DNA from: a virus
DNA: 30,251 nt
Virus record (IMG/VR): IMGVR_UViG_3300030382_005085
Location: 1 to 30,251 of that record
Strand: one strand, 5' to 3'
Translations under genes and position numbers: made by a program
Shown here: in pieces, positions 1 to 5,805 of the stretch
Layout: each line of letters begins with the position of its first letter
How positions within the stretch are numbered: position 1 is the stretch's first letter
The notes under the pieces: generated by a model
Seen by the model: only the letters and a program-made list of their open reading frames with translations
The model's database searches: none
What the model was told of the DNA's origin: nothing

Positions 1-99
1 TAATGTTGGTGATGTTAATGTTGGTGATGTTAATGTTGGTGATGTTAATGCTAATGTTGATGATTTTATTATATATGGAGATACTTCTTTGAGAATTGC
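1..99 (+). repeat. Terminal 99-bp identity, left copy
   Basis: Identical to 30153-30251. Best read as the assembly overlap of a circular contig. Because 99 is a multiple of three and the ends lie inside one gene, the reading frame is kept whether it is merged or kept twice. Confidence 0.95.
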
Positions 100-160
100 T
101 GTTGAAAACCAAGAAATTGAAATTATCAAACTTCTAGTAAAAGCAGGAGCGAGAGAATGA
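1..160 (+). CDS. Ankyrin-repeat protein, 3' part of a gene split by the linearisation point
   Basis: This is the C-terminal part of the gene that begins at 29857; reading resumes at nt 2 after a codon shared across the junction. It encodes three copies of the pentapeptide NVGDV, then a last ankyrin repeat (GDTSLRIA... IIKLLVKAGARE) and a TGA at 158-160. Joined over the circle with the 99-bp overlap merged, the protein is 151 aa with about four ankyrin repeats. Ankyrin repeats are protein-binding helix-turn-helix solenoids. No signal peptide is seen in the N-terminal part. The stop overlaps the ATG of the next ankyrin gene (ATGA), and the Ala-Gly-Ala codons provide its AGGAG ribosome-binding site. 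The biological target is unknown. Confidence 0.85.
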   Translation, partial: NVGDVNVGDVNVGDVNANVDDFIIYGDTSLRIAVENQEIEIIKLLVKAGARE

Positions 161-957
161 AAACTGAAGAATTGAACGAAGAATTAATAGAAGCTTGTCG
201 TAATTGTTTTGTAGAATCAGCAAAACTTCTAATTAAAGCAGGGGCAGACGTTAATTACGTTAACGAATATGGCGAAAATGCTTTAATTCATGCTAATGCA
301 GAAATATCAGAACTATTAATAGATGCAGGGGCCGATGTTAATGCTGTTGTTAATATAATATATTCAGAAGGAAATTGTTGTTACGATGAAGATGCGGAAG
401 AGAACATAACAGCTTTAATTGTGGCTGTTAAAAAGAAAAATACCAAAAAAGCAAAACTTTTGATAGATAACGGTGCAGATGTCAATGTTGTTGGTGAATA
501 TTCAGTCAATAATTATAATGACAGATACGATGGAAAAATATCAAAACTTTTAATTGATAAAATATCAGATGTTGCTGTTATTGAAGATTTAATGTGTGTT
601 TCTGAAAATGGCCATTACCAAATGGCACAACTATTAATAGATGCATGCTCTGATGTAAATGCTTCTGATAAGGATGGAAATACTGCTTTAATTTTGGCTT
701 CTGTATATGGCTATACCGAAATAGTACAGTTCTTAATCAACAAGGGTGCTGATGTTAATGCTGTCAATAAATATGGAGATAATTCTTTGATGCATGCTTC
801 TAACAATTACCATTCTGACATTGCAAAACTTTTAATTAATAATGGAGCCGATGTAAATGCTGTTAGCCAAGAAGGCCATACCGCCTTAATGTTTGCTTCC
901 AGAAAAAATAATATTCAAATAGCAGAATTATTAATAAAAGCAGGAGCAGAGATATGA
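157..957 (+). CDS. Ankyrin-repeat protein (266 aa)
   Basis: The protein begins with the cap shared by the array (EELNEELIEAC) followed by about seven or eight ankyrin units, most ending in LLIxxGADVNA. Several are degenerate: a Cys-rich loop stretches the unit at residues 68-85, and the units near residues 110-150 are irregular, whereas the last three (from about 165) fit the consensus well. It is the longest ankyrin protein here and is probably a cytoplasmic protein-binding scaffold, with no catalytic domain or signal peptide visible. Its ATG overlaps the previous stop (ATGA) with AGGAG seven bases upstream, and its own 3' end repeats that arrangement for the next gene. Function beyond protein binding is unknown. 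Confidence 0.9.
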   Translation: MKTEELNEELIEACRNCFVESAKLLIKAGADVNYVNEYGENALIHANAEISELLIDAGADVNAVVNIIYSEGNCCYDEDAEENITALIVAVKKKNTKKAKLLIDNGADVNVVGEYSVNNYNDRYDGKISKLLIDKISDVAVIEDLMCVSENGHYQMAQLLIDACSDVNASDKDGNTALILASVYGYTEIVQFLINKGADVNAVNKYGDNSLMHASNNYHSDIAKLLINNGADVNAVSQEGHTALMFASRKNNIQIAELLIKAGAEI

Positions 958-1592
958 ACTTGGACGAAAAATTTGTAGACGCTGTGTATGAGGGAGATTG
1001 GGAGTATGCAGAAGAATTATTAGATATGGGGGCTGATGTTAACTATTGTCCCGCCGGTAGGAGGCCAGTTTATTATGCGGCAAAGGAAAACAAAAAAGAA
1101 CTTGTTAGACTATTCTTGTCATCTGGCGCATGTTATTACGAAGCTTTGTTGGGTGCCTATGACGGAAATCATACAAAACTAATATATTTCATAATTGAAA
1201 ATTTTACGGACCTCGATGTGGCTTTGCTTGAAGCTTCTAGCCATGGCAATGACAAAATAGCAAAGCTTTTAATAGACAAAGGCGCAAAATTAAATATTGT
1301 TGACGAAGATGGAAAAACTCCTTTGTTTATTGCTTCATCCAGTGGACATGTAGAGGCGGCGGAATTATTTTTAAATGAAGGTGCAGAAATTAATTGTTTT
1401 AATGCTAATGGAATGACTCCTTTGATGGGGTCTTCTAAAAATGGCCGCACAGAAACAGCAAAATTATTAATTAGACGTGGTGCTGATCTTAATGCTTGCA
1501 ACAACCAAAAATGCACTTCTTTAATGCTTGCTATTAGAAATGAAGACATTGAAATGATCAAACTTTTAGTAAAAGCAGGAGCAAAAATATGA
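954..1592 (+). CDS. Ankyrin-repeat protein (212 aa)
   Basis: About six ankyrin units. The first (residues 12-35) ends in LLDMGADVNY; the unit at about 60-80 is degenerate; the last three are canonical (GKTPLFIASSSGH, GMTPLMGSSKNGR, CTSLMLAIRNED). Its opening MNLDEKFVDAVYEGDWEYAEELL is a diverged form of the cap used by its neighbours, so it is probably one of the older copies of the array. It starts inside the previous gene's stop (4-nt overlap) and ends with KLLVKAGAKI, whose codons form the next ribosome-binding site. It is expected to be co-translated with the genes on both sides. Binding partner unknown. Confidence 0.9.
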   Translation: MNLDEKFVDAVYEGDWEYAEELLDMGADVNYCPAGRRPVYYAAKENKKELVRLFLSSGACYYEALLGAYDGNHTKLIYFIIENFTDLDVALLEASSHGNDKIAKLLIDKGAKLNIVDEDGKTPLFIASSSGHVEAAELFLNEGAEINCFNANGMTPLMGSSKNGRTETAKLLIRRGADLNACNNQKCTSLMLAIRNEDIEMIKLLVKAGAKI

Positions 1593-1975
1593 AAGAATTG
1601 AACGAAGAATTAATATACTATTGCAAAGAAGGAAACATAGAAGAAACAGAACGCTTAATTAAGAAAGGTGCCGATGTTAATGCTTCTGATGCAGTATACG
1701 ATTATACTGCTTTGATTTGGGCTTCTGTACGCGGAGATATCGAATTAGCAGAGCTTTTGATCGACAATGGTGCTGATGTTAATGCTGTTAATGCTGGCGG
1801 AACTGCTTTAAGATTTGCCGCTTATTATTTTAATACCAAAATAGCAAAGCTTTTGATAAAAAATGGTGCTGATGTTAATGCTGTTGATGAAGTTGGCCAT
1901 ACCTGTTTGATTGATGCCTGTGTTACTTTTGAAAGTAAAAGTGAAATGTGTAGATTATTAGGAGAATTTAAATGA
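1589..1975 (+). CDS. Ankyrin-repeat protein (128 aa), paralogue of the gene at 29070
   Basis: Four ankyrin units behind the standard cap (MKELNEELIYYCKEGNIEE). The second half is strikingly like the gene at 29070: both contain AAYYF-TKxAKLLIKNGADVN followed by VDEVG-TCLIDAC-TFES, and the DNA there is nearly identical. It ends CRLLGEFK instead of the usual AGAEI, but LLGE still encodes AGGAG at the right distance from the next ATG. The next gene is not an ankyrin gene, so this is the downstream edge of the contiguous array. Starts by ATGA overlap with its upstream neighbour. Confidence 0.9.
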   Translation: MKELNEELIYYCKEGNIEETERLIKKGADVNASDAVYDYTALIWASVRGDIELAELLIDNGADVNAVNAGGTALRFAAYYFNTKIAKLLIKNGADVNAVDEVGHTCLIDACVTFESKSEMCRLLGEFK

Positions 1976-2274
1976 TTAACCAAAAGAAAGAAATTTTACA
2001 ATTGCAAAAGCAATACTATAAGCAAGCTATAGAATATTTCGGTAGCAGAAATGGATTAGCAGAAGCAATTGGTGTGCAAGATCATATCTTGGTGTGGATA
2101 TCTAAAGGAAATATCATGAAGCCTGAGGTTGCTCTGAAATTTGCTTTTTACTTTGACTGGTTCAAAGCAGAAAAAATAAGACCCGATGTGTTTACCAAAG
2201 AAATGATGGATGCTCAAAGAAAGCACTGGAAATCTAAAGGATGGCATTACAAGCATTCTAATTTGCTCGGGTAA
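1972..2274 (+). CDS. YdaS/Cro-like helix-turn-helix protein
   Basis: A 100-aa protein whose residues 22-66 read like the YdaS/Cro-type domain: YFGSRNGLAEAIGV gives the first helices, QDHILVWISKGN the recognition-helix region, and IRPDVF closes the domain as in YdaS relatives. Such proteins bind operator DNA and often act as Cro-like phage regulators (known for the family). The basic C-terminus (QRKHWKSKGWHYKH) could add DNA contacts. The ATG overlaps the stop of the preceding ankyrin gene (ATGA), so it would be made in step with the array and could report or limit array expression (inference). It might regulate the divergent control region near 29,000. The family call rests on motif recognition only. 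Confidence 0.6.
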   Translation: MINQKKEILQLQKQYYKQAIEYFGSRNGLAEAIGVQDHILVWISKGNIMKPEVALKFAFYFDWFKAEKIRPDVFTKEMMDAQRKHWKSKGWHYKHSNLLG

Positions 2275-2379
2275 GCCCTTGAAATATATAGAGTTTGATA
2301 TTTATCCAAATTTTTTGTTGATATTTCTCTCTAAACGTACTAACATGAAGATGCTTAATTAACAAACAAGGAGCTTATT

Positions 2380-2820
2380 ATGTTTTACGATGATCTTAAG
2401 TGTTCAGGAATTTATGGTGTTTGGTCTGATGTTCCAGAAGACGAAAAAGCTAATTTGATTTTGTCTTTCGTTGAAGACCAAGATTATGGCAATGAAGAAT
2501 GGCTTGCTGAATCTTTCAGTGGAGAAGGATGTACAAGTGTAGCTGATGCAAAACAACAAACTGATGTATTTAACAAGTTGGCATTGAAGTTGATCTCATC
2601 TACACTTCAGAAACTACAAAACTATGATAAGACTGATGGTCCTGTTGTTATTCCTTCTTCTTTGGCACAAGATCTTGTTGAGTTTGCCAAAAACGGTCTT
2701 GATCTATGCAATGATCATATAGGTGCACATATCGAGGACAATTATTTCTATGATGCTCGAATAGAATCTTGCAACGAATACGATAATGCCATGAAAAATT
2801 ATTACAGCTATGAATATTAA
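2380..2820 (+). CDS. Unrecognised acidic protein (146 aa)
   Basis: I do not recognise the family. The protein is acidic, with an N-terminal stretch rich in Asp, Glu and Trp, a helical middle (about 65-85), and a C-terminus rich in Tyr, Asn and Asp (NAMKNYYSYEY). No signal peptide or membrane segment is present. A small acidic early protein could be a DNA mimic or anti-host factor, but nothing in the sequence proves this. It follows a 105-bp gap after the HTH gene and has its own AAGGAG site, so it may have its own promoter. Its stop abuts GGAGCAG, which matches the usual 3' end of array ankyrin genes, suggesting it was inserted into or replaced an ankyrin gene. Confidence 0.7.
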   Translation: MFYDDLKCSGIYGVWSDVPEDEKANLILSFVEDQDYGNEEWLAESFSGEGCTSVADAKQQTDVFNKLALKLISSTLQKLQNYDKTDGPVVIPSSLAQDLVEFAKNGLDLCNDHIGAHIEDNYFYDARIESCNEYDNAMKNYYSYEY

Positions 2821-2831
2821 GGAGCAGAAGT

Positions 2832-3320
2832 ATGAAAGACTTAAGAGAAGAATTATTAGAAGCTTGTAAAAGAGGAAAAACCCAAATAGTACAGCTTTTG
2901 ATCGACAGTGGTGCAAGTGTTAATGCTGTCGATGAAGATGGCTGGACAGCTTTAATGTGGATGTGTGTTTATCGCTATACCCAAATAGTACAGCTTTTGA
3001 TCGACAGTGGTGCAAGTGTTAATGCTGTCGATGAAGATGGATGGACAGCTTTAATGTGCGTTTGTGGCAATGGCTCCACCGAAATAGCAAAGTTTTTAAT
3101 AGATAACGGTGCTGATGTAAATGCTTCTGATAAGGATGGAGATACTGCTTTAATTCGGGCCTCTATGTATGGCTATACCGAAATAACAAAGTTTTTGATA
3201 GATAACGGCGCCGATGTTAATGCTGTCAATGAGGATGGATCTACTGCTTTGATGATAGCTTCTCGACGTGGACATACCGAAATAGCAAAGCTTTTAATAA
3301 ATGCAGGAGCAAAGTTATGA
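2832..3320 (+). CDS. Ankyrin-repeat protein (162 aa) with a recently duplicated repeat
   Basis: Five very regular ankyrin units follow the cap MKDLREELLEACKRGKTQ. The first two units are almost the same at DNA level (99-bp offset) and share LLIDSGASVNAVDEDGW. The remaining units carry the standard DGxTALxxAS and LLIDNGADVNA motifs. This is the most consensus-like member and looks recently remodelled. Start: ATG seven bases after GGAG; the 3' end (NAGAKL) supplies AGGAG and an ATGA overlap for the 42-aa gene after it. It is separated from the main array by the HTH and acidic-protein genes. Confidence 0.9.
   Translation: MKDLREELLEACKRGKTQIVQLLIDSGASVNAVDEDGWTALMWMCVYRYTQIVQLLIDSGASVNAVDEDGWTALMCVCGNGSTEIAKFLIDNGADVNASDKDGDTALIRASMYGYTEITKFLIDNGADVNAVNEDGSTALMIASRRGHTEIAKLLINAGAKL
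2880..3058 (+). repeat. 99-bp-period tandem duplication of one ankyrin repeat
   Basis: 2880-2959 and 2979-3058 match at all but one of 80 positions, with 62 exact at the start. The 99-base offset equals 33 codons, one ankyrin unit. Confidence 0.92.
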
Positions 3321-3445
3321 AAAGTGAAAATGAAGCAATAAAAGAATTCAAAGCTTGGGTTAATTTAGTATTGTGGAGAGCTGTAGAGTTCCAAGATATA
3401 GATGAAAATTTAATTCATTCACCAATTTATTTTAAGGAGAAATAA
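3317..3445 (+). CDS. Small hypothetical protein (42 aa)
   Basis: A short gene starting in an ATGA overlap with the ankyrin gene before it, with AGGAG at seven bases. It ends one base before the ATG of the RecT-like gene. It encodes MKSENEAIKEFKAWVNLVLW followed by a short hydrophilic tail ending in KEK. The last codons (AAGGAGAAA) double as the ribosome-binding site of the recombinase gene. The tight packing on both sides argues it is translated; alternatively it is a leader that couples recombinase translation to the array. No family recognised. Confidence 0.6.
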   Translation: MKSENEAIKEFKAWVNLVLWRAVEFQDIDENLIHSPIYFKEK

Positions 3446-3446
3446 A

Positions 3447-4271
3447 ATGTCAAATTTACAAATTAAACAGAATTCTGGATTGGTTCCAGATAATATTAAT
3501 GAGGCAATGCAATTAGCTGAGATTTTGTCTAAAAGCACATTAGTTCCTAAACAGTTTTCAGGAAACCCTAGCGATACTTTCGTTGCTATGCAATGGGGTT
3601 TTGAAATAGGTTTGTCTCCTATGCAGGCATTGCAAAACATTTCAGTTATTAATGGAAGGCCAAGTTTGTGGGGCGATGCAATGCTAGCACTTGTACAATC
3701 TCATTCCCAATACGAAAGTCACAAAGAATATATTAAGGATAATGTTGCATATTGCGAGGTTAAAAGAAAAGGTTGCGATTTACATGTATCCACTTTTTCA
3801 AAAGAAGACGCAATACTTGCTGGATTGTGGGGAGGAATAACAAAATCAGGAAAAGCAACAGCATGGAAATCATACCCAGAAAGAATGTTGAAGATGCGTG
3901 CTAGAGGATTTGCTTTAAGAGATCAATTTGCGGATGCTTTAAAAGGCTTGATAAGCGTTGAAGAAGCTAGAGATTATCCAACAAAAAATCAAAATAACAA
4001 AATTGTCGAGAAAGAAATACGAGAGGATGTAGTCGAAATAATCCAAAACGATGTAGTAGATATTGTTGAAGAAGATATCAAAGTTTATTTTGATCAATCA
4101 TTACAATCAGATGTGTATTCTCAAATATGCGACTCCATAAAATCTTGTGAAACCGATGCAGAATTAAAAATAGTCGCTGATGTTATTAAGGAAAAAAAAT
4201 CAGTATTAACAGAAGATGAACTTAATCAAGCAAGACAGTTTTGGATTGAGAAAAAACAAGAAATCAAATAA
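3447..4271 (+). CDS. recT: RecT-family single-strand annealing recombinase
   Basis: RecT-type annealing proteins pair complementary single strands during phage recombination and replication. Diagnostic stretches are visible: VAMQWGFEIGLSPMQALQNI (about residues 50-69), the following INGRPSLWGDAMLALV, and AWKSYPERMLKMRARGFALRD near 140-165. After about residue 185 comes a variable acidic linker (EDVVEIIQNDVVDIVEEDIK) and a C-terminal helical segment. At 274 aa it fits the family. An SSB-like protein lies two genes downstream, forming a usual recombination module, but no exonuclease partner is adjacent; the VRR-NUC protein at 27,198 is on the other strand. Part of the linker resembles a stretch in the tail fibre. 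Confidence 0.85.
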   Translation: MSNLQIKQNSGLVPDNINEAMQLAEILSKSTLVPKQFSGNPSDTFVAMQWGFEIGLSPMQALQNISVINGRPSLWGDAMLALVQSHSQYESHKEYIKDNVAYCEVKRKGCDLHVSTFSKEDAILAGLWGGITKSGKATAWKSYPERMLKMRARGFALRDQFADALKGLISVEEARDYPTKNQNNKIVEKEIREDVVEIIQNDVVDIVEEDIKVYFDQSLQSDVYSQICDSIKSCETDAELKIVADVIKEKKSVLTEDELNQARQFWIEKKQEIK

Positions 4272-4282
4272 GGAGTAGATAA

Positions 4283-4471
4283 ATGGGAGTTCGTGAGATT
4301 GAAGAAATGAAAAGCAGTGTTACTAAAGAAGAATTTGAAATGGAAGAACAAAAAGAGATTAAAGAAATGTATAGACTCAATGAAATCTATGAAAAACTTA
4401 GTCCAGAGGAGAAAGAAAAAAGACTTAAGATGCTATATGAAAGACAACAAAGACAACTTGGAGCAGAGTAA
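4283..4471 (+). CDS. Small charged coiled-coil protein (62 aa)
   Basis: Very rich in Glu, Lys and Arg; long helix with coiled-coil character from about residue 15 to the end (KEEFEMEEQKEIKEM, LSPEEKEKRLKMLYERQQRQ). No known family. It lies between the RecT-like and SSB-like genes, preceded by AAGGAG, and its stop TAA overlaps the ATG of the SSB-like gene (TAATG). Its final codons (CTTGGAGCAGAG) also form the downstream ribosome-binding site. It may be an accessory to the recombination module (inference). Confidence 0.65.
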   Translation: MGVREIEEMKSSVTKEEFEMEEQKEIKEMYRLNEIYEKLSPEEKEKRLKMLYERQQRQLGAE

Positions 4472-4950
4472 TGAGTGATTTAGGTAAAACAATGGAGAAA
4501 GATACAATGAACAAAAGTGTAAAAGATGCTGCAGAAAACAATGAAACTGTAGAATTTAAAATAGGATTCATCGAAGAGACGGTCCTAGGAAAGAAGAACA
4601 CCCCGGCCTTGAAATTAGGCCTTAAATGCAGAGACAAAAATGGAACAGAGCTAGACAACTGGCTTACTCCAGTATTGTGGGGGACAGAAAAATCAAACTT
4701 TTTTAATAAGATTTTTTCTGATTCTTTAAATGTCCAAACTATAGTTTCTTGGGATTCCGGTGAATGGCTTGTAAGCGAAGATGTACTTAAAGGTGCTACT
4801 GGTCAATGTGAACTATCTATAAACGATGCTGGGTATCCTCAGGTTTCAAAATGGATACCGCAAATTAAAGTTGATCCGGAAATTAAAAAAGATAAAGAAG
4901 AAGAACGAAAAGAAGCAATATCCAAATTTGATGATGTAATCCCATTTTAG
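4471..4950 (+). CDS. Single-stranded DNA-binding protein, DUF669-like
   Basis: 159 aa with a probable beta-rich core (about residues 28-130: ETVEFKIGFIEETVLGKKNT, LKLGLKCRDKNGTELDNWLT), a Lys/Glu linker, and a C-terminus FDDVIPF. That tip closely matches the acidic Asp-Asp-x-x-Pro-Phe end of bacterial SSB proteins, the docking site for replication and recombination partners (established for SSB). Together with the RecT-like gene upstream this supports a role in coating ssDNA and recruiting partners. The core resembles DUF669-type phage proteins more than classic OB-fold SSB, so the family name is tentative while the role is likely. Confidence 0.65.
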   Translation: MSDLGKTMEKDTMNKSVKDAAENNETVEFKIGFIEETVLGKKNTPALKLGLKCRDKNGTELDNWLTPVLWGTEKSNFFNKIFSDSLNVQTIVSWDSGEWLVSEDVLKGATGQCELSINDAGYPQVSKWIPQIKVDPEIKKDKEEERKEAISKFDDVIPF

Positions 4951-5004
4951 CAATCACAGTATTTTTAATTAATAAATACTAACATACTTGTAAAGGAGAA
5001 AGAA

Positions 5005-5325
5005 ATGATCCCAATAAATGAAAGTATAAATTTTTCGGATAAACAATTTAAAGATGCGTTTAAATTTATCAATGTTTTAACAAAAGATCTTAATCAATTG
5101 AGATGCGCCTCGGATGATAAAGAGAAAATAGAGCTTGCTGTAAGGGTTCAAAATTCCCTCAAAAACCTTAAACATTTTAAATCTGCATACAAATCTTTAA
5201 GGCAAGTTGTTAAAAAGATTGAGCAAATTGATAAGCGATGGGATTTGATAATGAATTCTAACAGTGGATTTGAATGCTTACCCCAGCTTGCAAGTGAAAC
5301 ATTAATAGAATTTCAAGGAGAGTAA
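5005..5325 (+). CDS. Unrecognised helical protein (106 aa)
   Basis: No family recognised. Mostly amphipathic helices: residues 10-35 (NFSDKQFKDAFKFINVLTKD), 45-75 and 60-95 with many Lys and Leu. No membrane segment or signal peptide. It follows the SSB-like gene after a 54-bp gap, preceded by AAAGGAG, so it probably belongs to the early DNA-metabolism unit. Its stop TAA is followed closely by an extended -10-like TGGTATAAAT and the first copy of the 24-bp direct repeat. Confidence 0.6.
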   Translation: MIPINESINFSDKQFKDAFKFINVLTKDLNQLRCASDDKEKIELAVRVQNSLKNLKHFKSAYKSLRQVVKKIEQIDKRWDLIMNSNSGFECLPQLASETLIEFQGE

Positions 5326-5331
5326 TATGGT

Positions 5332-5355
5332 ATAAATAATAGGTAGGCTTAAATA
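5332..5355 (+). repeat. 24-bp direct repeat, copy 1
   Basis: Identical to 5782-5805. The shared sequence begins ATAAATAATAGG and ends TAGGCTTAAATA. This copy lies upstream of the membrane-protein gene; copy 2 covers that gene's last base and the 3' end of terminase on the other strand. Confidence 0.95.
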
Positions 5356-5386
5356 TTTTAAACTTTTAACTAGGAGGTAACTAGAA

Positions 5387-5782
5387 ATGTTATTTTACAT
5401 TATTAAATTTATCGGATTAGCATTCTGCTTTTCTATTTTTGCAGCCGCATTGGTGATCACAGCGATTTACTGGTACAAGAATAATAAAACCTTTAAAAAC
5501 TTGATCAACAAAATAATACAAAGCCAGAAAATAATATGGATATCAGTAGGATTTGTATTAATAACGATAATCCTTGCGCACATGGTTAACGTAATTATTC
5601 ACACACATAAACCGTCAATAGTAAAAAATAGGCAAGGAACAATGTTGTGTTATCGAGATGCCGCAAACAATACTGACCAAAAATGCAGAACTGCAACAAA
5701 GGAAGAAATAAAATATTTGAAGCCTTTGCAAAAGTATGATTGTGGAGACAATATTACACCACAATCTTGTGTCCCGTTTTAA
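5387..5782 (+). CDS. Two-TM membrane protein with Cys-containing extracytoplasmic tail
   Basis: 131 aa. Two hydrophobic spans, about residues 5-28 (FIGLAFCFSIFAAALVITAI) and 48-70 (IIWISVGFVLITIILAHMVN), joined by a Lys-rich loop, then a hydrophilic C-terminus of about 60 aa with four Cys (LCYRD, KCRT, YDCGD, SCVPF), possibly disulphide-bonded in the periplasm. It has a very strong GGAGG site nine bases before ATG and may carry its own extended -10 promoter. It is the last plus-strand gene, meets the terminase gene tail to tail, and is bracketed by a 24-bp direct repeat. Superinfection exclusion or lysis accessory are possible roles; no family recognised. Confidence 0.65.
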   Translation: MLFYIIKFIGLAFCFSIFAAALVITAIYWYKNNKTFKNLINKIIQSQKIIWISVGFVLITIILAHMVNVIIHTHKPSIVKNRQGTMLCYRDAANNTDQKCRTATKEEIKYLKPLQKYDCGDNITPQSCVPF

Positions 5783-5805
5783 TAAATAATAGGTAGGCTT
5801 AAATA
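5782..5805 (+). repeat. 24-bp direct repeat, copy 2
   Basis: Identical to 5332-5355. It starts in the last base of the membrane-protein stop codon and contains the stop codon of terminase large subunit on the minus strand (5799-5801). Confidence 0.95.

Noticed and set aside
2-46. 15-bp tandem repeats as replication iterons or a CRISPR-like array
   Set aside because: They are in frame, directly adjacent without spacers, and code for part of an ankyrin protein.
1-99. Terminal 99-bp identity as a T7-style direct terminal repeat of packaged DNA
   Set aside because: It lies within a gene that continues in frame across the junction and has the length of a common assembly overlap; a packaged terminal repeat would normally be noncoding and appear internally in an assembly.
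1169-1561. Minus-strand open frame of 130 codons across an ankyrin gene
   Set aside because: Antisense shadow of ankyrin repeats; no ribosome site.
2275-2379. Promoter using TTGTTG and TACTAA before the 2380 gene; TACTAACAT also occurs at 4977
   Set aside because: The -10 match is poor, and a 9-base repeat in AT-rich DNA is weak evidence. The gap may still hold a promoter, but the sequence does not show one clearly.
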